Shown piece after piece: positions 61,982-64,000 of a stretch of 64,000 bases of DNA (its first letter is position 1; each line of letters starts with the position of its first letter). Origin of the DNA: Flavobacterium sp. MFBS3-15 (GTDB lineage: Bacteria > Bacteroidota > Bacteroidia > Flavobacteriales > Flavobacteriaceae). Location of the stretch: assembly GCF_026107645.2 (NCBI RefSeq), contig NZ_JAPCHV010000005.1, positions 23,512 to 87,511 of the forward strand, written 5' to 3'. The notes beneath the pieces are model-generated. The model saw only the letters and a list, made by a program, of their open reading frames with translations. It was not told the origin of the DNA and did no database searches. The position numbers and the translations under genes are program-made.

Positions 61982-63277
61982 CTATGCTATGGATTTCTTT
62001 TTCAATACCTCTATTACAGCATCTTTATCTGCAAAAAACAGGTGAACGTAATTAGGAAGCAAAAGCCCGGCAGCGATTTCAGAACCAAATTGTTGCTCTA
62101 TTTTTTGCGATGCTTTATTTAGGGTGATTGCCCAACCTCCCAAACAATGTTTTTCTTCGTTGTGCCAATGATTTACATCCAGTAATTCAGGATTATTAAC
62201 GATTTTCTGAGCAATCTCCTGAAGTAAGGCCTCTTCATTTACCTGGCTTCGGTCAAACTGTACGCGCCCGCTTATCAATTCAAGGACAGGCTCTATGGTG
62301 CTGTGTACAATCAGGTCTGCCAATTCATGCAGTTCCAGTGGAAACTGAATGAGTTGTAAGGCGGCCTCGGTTTTTTTATCGCTGTTTTCCAGAATCTCAA
62401 ATAATTGTTCTTTGTCGGGGTTCAACGACAAACACAGCGCTGCCACTTCATTCATCCCTCTTTTTTTGAGACGGATTACAAATTCCAGCTCTTCAGGATC
62501 AGGCTTTATTTCCTTCAATTTTTCTAAAGCTATGTCTGCAAATTGATCTGCAACAATAAGCTCAGCTAATGCATCTGCGTCAGGGTCCCGCTCTATCAGC
62601 AAAGCCGCGGCTTCTTCTTTTTTCCTGCCACGTCCGGAATAGTCTTTTACAAAGTATAGTAATTCCTCATTACTCGGGTTTTGTGATAAAAACTGATCCC
62701 ATACCAGTTCTTCCAAATCTCCCAGGTCGGTATAGCAAATCATCTCGCTCAGATCTTCATTCGTTGGGTTTTGTTGAAACAGCCGCTCCAGTGCTTCTCT
62801 TTTTTTAAAATTTGAATTATCAATTATAGCCCGCAGGTCATAATTGTCAAGAGTCCCTTTCAATAATTCTGTTGCCGCTTCCTCATTAAGGCCGCTATGT
62901 TTTATAATGGTGATGAGCTGATCATTATTTGGGTTTCGTTGGAGTAACAGTTGGGCAAATCTATCCTGGCCTGTTTTCTCAACAAGCCAGTCTAAGTCTT
63001 CATTTTCCAATTCAAAACGCTCCATTAAATAGGCTTCGGCTTCCTGGCTTTTCGGTGTACCTTCCATTAGATATAACAAGTCGTCTTTGGTTGGATTTTT
63101 TGTTTGGTACACTTCCCAGGCTTCATTGGCAAAAGCAGTTTCGGTAATTACAATATACAGATCGTCACAGTCCAGATCGAGCATTTTGAGGTGTTCCCAT
63201 GTTTCTGCCTGTGTTTCTATTTCCCTTACGAGAATAACCAATAAGAAACTTTTTAATCTATCGTTAATGCTTTTCAT
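61982..63277 (-). CDS. Helical tandem-repeat protein, unknown
   Basis: A 431-residue cytoplasmic acidic protein. Most of it is a run of ~35-residue units with an NPxxxxL-type signature (KNPTKDDLLYLMEG, RNPNNDQLITIIKHSG, QNPTNEDLSEMICYTD, QNPSNEELLYFVKDYSG, LNPDKEQLFEILEN) each followed by an Ala/Leu-rich helix. This resembles leucine-rich-variant or HEAT-like solenoids used for protein binding. It starts two bases after the stop of 63280-63795, so they are co-transcribed. No named family. Confidence 0.7.
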   Translation of the reverse strand: MKSINDRLKSFLLVILVREIETQAETWEHLKMLDLDCDDLYIVITETAFANEAWEVYQTKNPTKDDLLYLMEGTPKSQEAEAYLMERFELENEDLDWLVEKTGQDRFAQLLLQRNPNNDQLITIIKHSGLNEEAATELLKGTLDNYDLRAIIDNSNFKKREALERLFQQNPTNEDLSEMICYTDLGDLEELVWDQFLSQNPSNEELLYFVKDYSGRGRKKEEAAALLIERDPDADALAELIVADQFADIALEKLKEIKPDPEELEFVIRLKKRGMNEVAALCLSLNPDKEQLFEILENSDKKTEAALQLIQFPLELHELADLIVHSTIEPVLELISGRVQFDRSQVNEEALLQEIAQKIVNNPELLDVNHWHNEEKHCLGGWAITLNKASQKIEQQFGSEIAAGLLLPNYVHLFFADKDAVIEVLKKKSIA

Positions 63278-63279
63278 AA

Positions 63280-63795
63280 TTAACTGTGTATTCCTTTAAA
63301 AGCTGCCTTTTCAACATCACACATCTCATTCCATTTTTTGATTCTTTTCCATTCTCTCTCATGCGGATTATACGGCTTTAAGTGTTTGTCAAAATCAAGG
63401 TCTTCAGGCGGTGGGTATACATGGAGGGTGTTAGTGAACCCACCCAATTCCAGAAAAGTTTTGATCAGGGCCTTAAAAAAGTACATATTTTCAGTCCGTA
63501 TTCCACATATAATATAAAACGCCCTTGTCCGGGGTTGCATATATTCTTCCAGATAGACCGGTTCGAACTCCTTGCAGGTAAACCGGGGGTGACGTAGCGG
63601 CACACGATTTCTTGGCTCTTCTGTTTCTTTCATGATAGCATACAAAATATCATCATGCTCTGTTGCCAGGTCATCTACTTCAACGATCGAATGGAAGTCT
63701 AACTCCAGGCCCGTGACCTCGAGAAATTTCTTTTTTATTTCATTGACTTTAGGCAGTCGTTCTTTGTAGTAAAAATAATGTCCGTATATTCCCAT
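63280..63795 (-). CDS. Uncharacterised cytoplasmic protein
   Basis: A 171-residue product starting MGIYGHYFYYKERLPKVNEI with alternating strand and helix (FYIICGIRTENMYFFKALIK) and a Trp/charged C-terminal tail (REWKRIKKWNEM). No signal peptide. Operon partner of the repeat protein downstream. No family recognised. Confidence 0.65.
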   Translation of the reverse strand: MGIYGHYFYYKERLPKVNEIKKKFLEVTGLELDFHSIVEVDDLATEHDDILYAIMKETEEPRNRVPLRHPRFTCKEFEPVYLEEYMQPRTRAFYIICGIRTENMYFFKALIKTFLELGGFTNTLHVYPPPEDLDFDKHLKPYNPHEREWKRIKKWNEMCDVEKAAFKGIHS

Positions 63796-63884
63796 GATTG
63801 ATACTTAATAAGTATGAATTTCAATTATCAGTTTTTTTGCCTTGACATAGACTCTGTGCAGGTAAAGATATTGAAATAAAAAAA

Positions 63885-63915
63885 GGGGCTGTCTCAAAAG
63901 GATAGCCCCTTTTTC
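63885..63915. terminator. Bidirectional terminator near the right edge
   Basis: GGGGCTGTC (63885-63893) pairs with GATAGCCCC (63901-63909) with one G-T pair, flanked by A and T runs. It probably ends a leftward gene lying beyond the window. Confidence 0.7.
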
Positions 63916-64000
63916 ATTTTAATTAAGTTTACTTTTCTTTGCATGCTGATTTTGACATTTTAAAGTCTCCTTTTTAGCCCATAAAAGGTTATACGTTTTA

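Noticed and set aside
63880..63920. Insertion-sequence end at the GGGGCTGTC hairpin
   Set aside because: No transposase or target duplication is visible in the window; it behaves as a bidirectional terminator.

Overview
The window looks like a chromosomal segment of a Flavobacteriaceae bacterium (Bacteroidota), probably Flavobacterium or a close relative. The evidence is consistent: Bacteroidota-type -7 promoter boxes (TAnnTTTG) stand before many starts, Shine-Dalgarno sequences are weak, there are many Cys-lipoproteins, two secreted proteins carry type IX secretion (T9SS) C-terminal sorting domains, and there is a SusC/SusD polysaccharide utilization locus. Many intergenic spaces hold palindromic interspersed repeats, either GC-rich (CCCCTCTCC-TTCGG-AGAGGGG core) or AT-rich (ACCACATAG arms).

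Layout. 1-6.1 kb: secreted and lipoprotein genes, an AraC-type regulator, a thioredoxin-reductase-like flavoprotein and a short Fur-family regulator with a strong palindrome over its start. 6.5-13.1 kb: the housekeeping genes prfA and pyrF are separated by about 3.8 kb of accessory DNA holding a zeta-toxin-like kinase with a small overlapping partner between two ~204-bp direct repeats, and an AT-rich retron-like cassette. 13.3-18.1 kb: a thioredoxin-like protein, two tandem DUF4197 proteins, a 41-residue membrane peptide, and an AT-rich AAA-ATPase/TOPRIM gene pair that resembles two-gene defence systems. 18.2-25.0 kb: a fused B12-dependent acyl-CoA mutase (icmF type), a VOC protein, a RarD-type EamA transporter and a T9SS cargo protein. 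25.1-31.5 kb: a run of small uncharacterised proteins including a DUF4274 pair, and a split YeeE/YedE sulfur-compound transporter. 31.6-47.3 kb: a beta-glucan (laminarin-like) PUL transcribed leftward: SusC, SusD, a lipoprotein with duplicated binding modules, GH16 lipoprotein, GH3 and GH16, with an upstream one-protein membrane regulator and a T9SS cargo protein. 47.8-64 kb: mostly housekeeping genes (clpS, prmA, class V aminotransferase, LpxL-like acyltransferase, rhomboid, SIMPL, exonuclease/GIY-YIG fusion, GlxA-type regulator, alcohol dehydrogenase), a frameshifted RibD-C/DHFR-like gene, tRNA-Arg(TCT), an esterase and two uncharacterised genes.

The most interesting system is at 9.08-10.92 kb. 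Its order is: a 38-bp perfect palindrome over a promoter; about 300 nt of structured non-coding RNA bounded by a 10-bp perfect a1/a2-type pairing; an 81-residue protein of unknown function; an XRE-type HTH protein; and a retron-type reverse transcriptase (NAxxH, QGAPTS, YIDD and ITG motifs) overlapping the HTH gene. I read it as a retron with no recognisable toxic effector, so the small protein and the HTH protein are the candidate effector/antitoxin partners. The AAA/TOPRIM pair about 5.5 kb away and the zeta cassette next door suggest this part of the chromosome accumulates defence-type genes.
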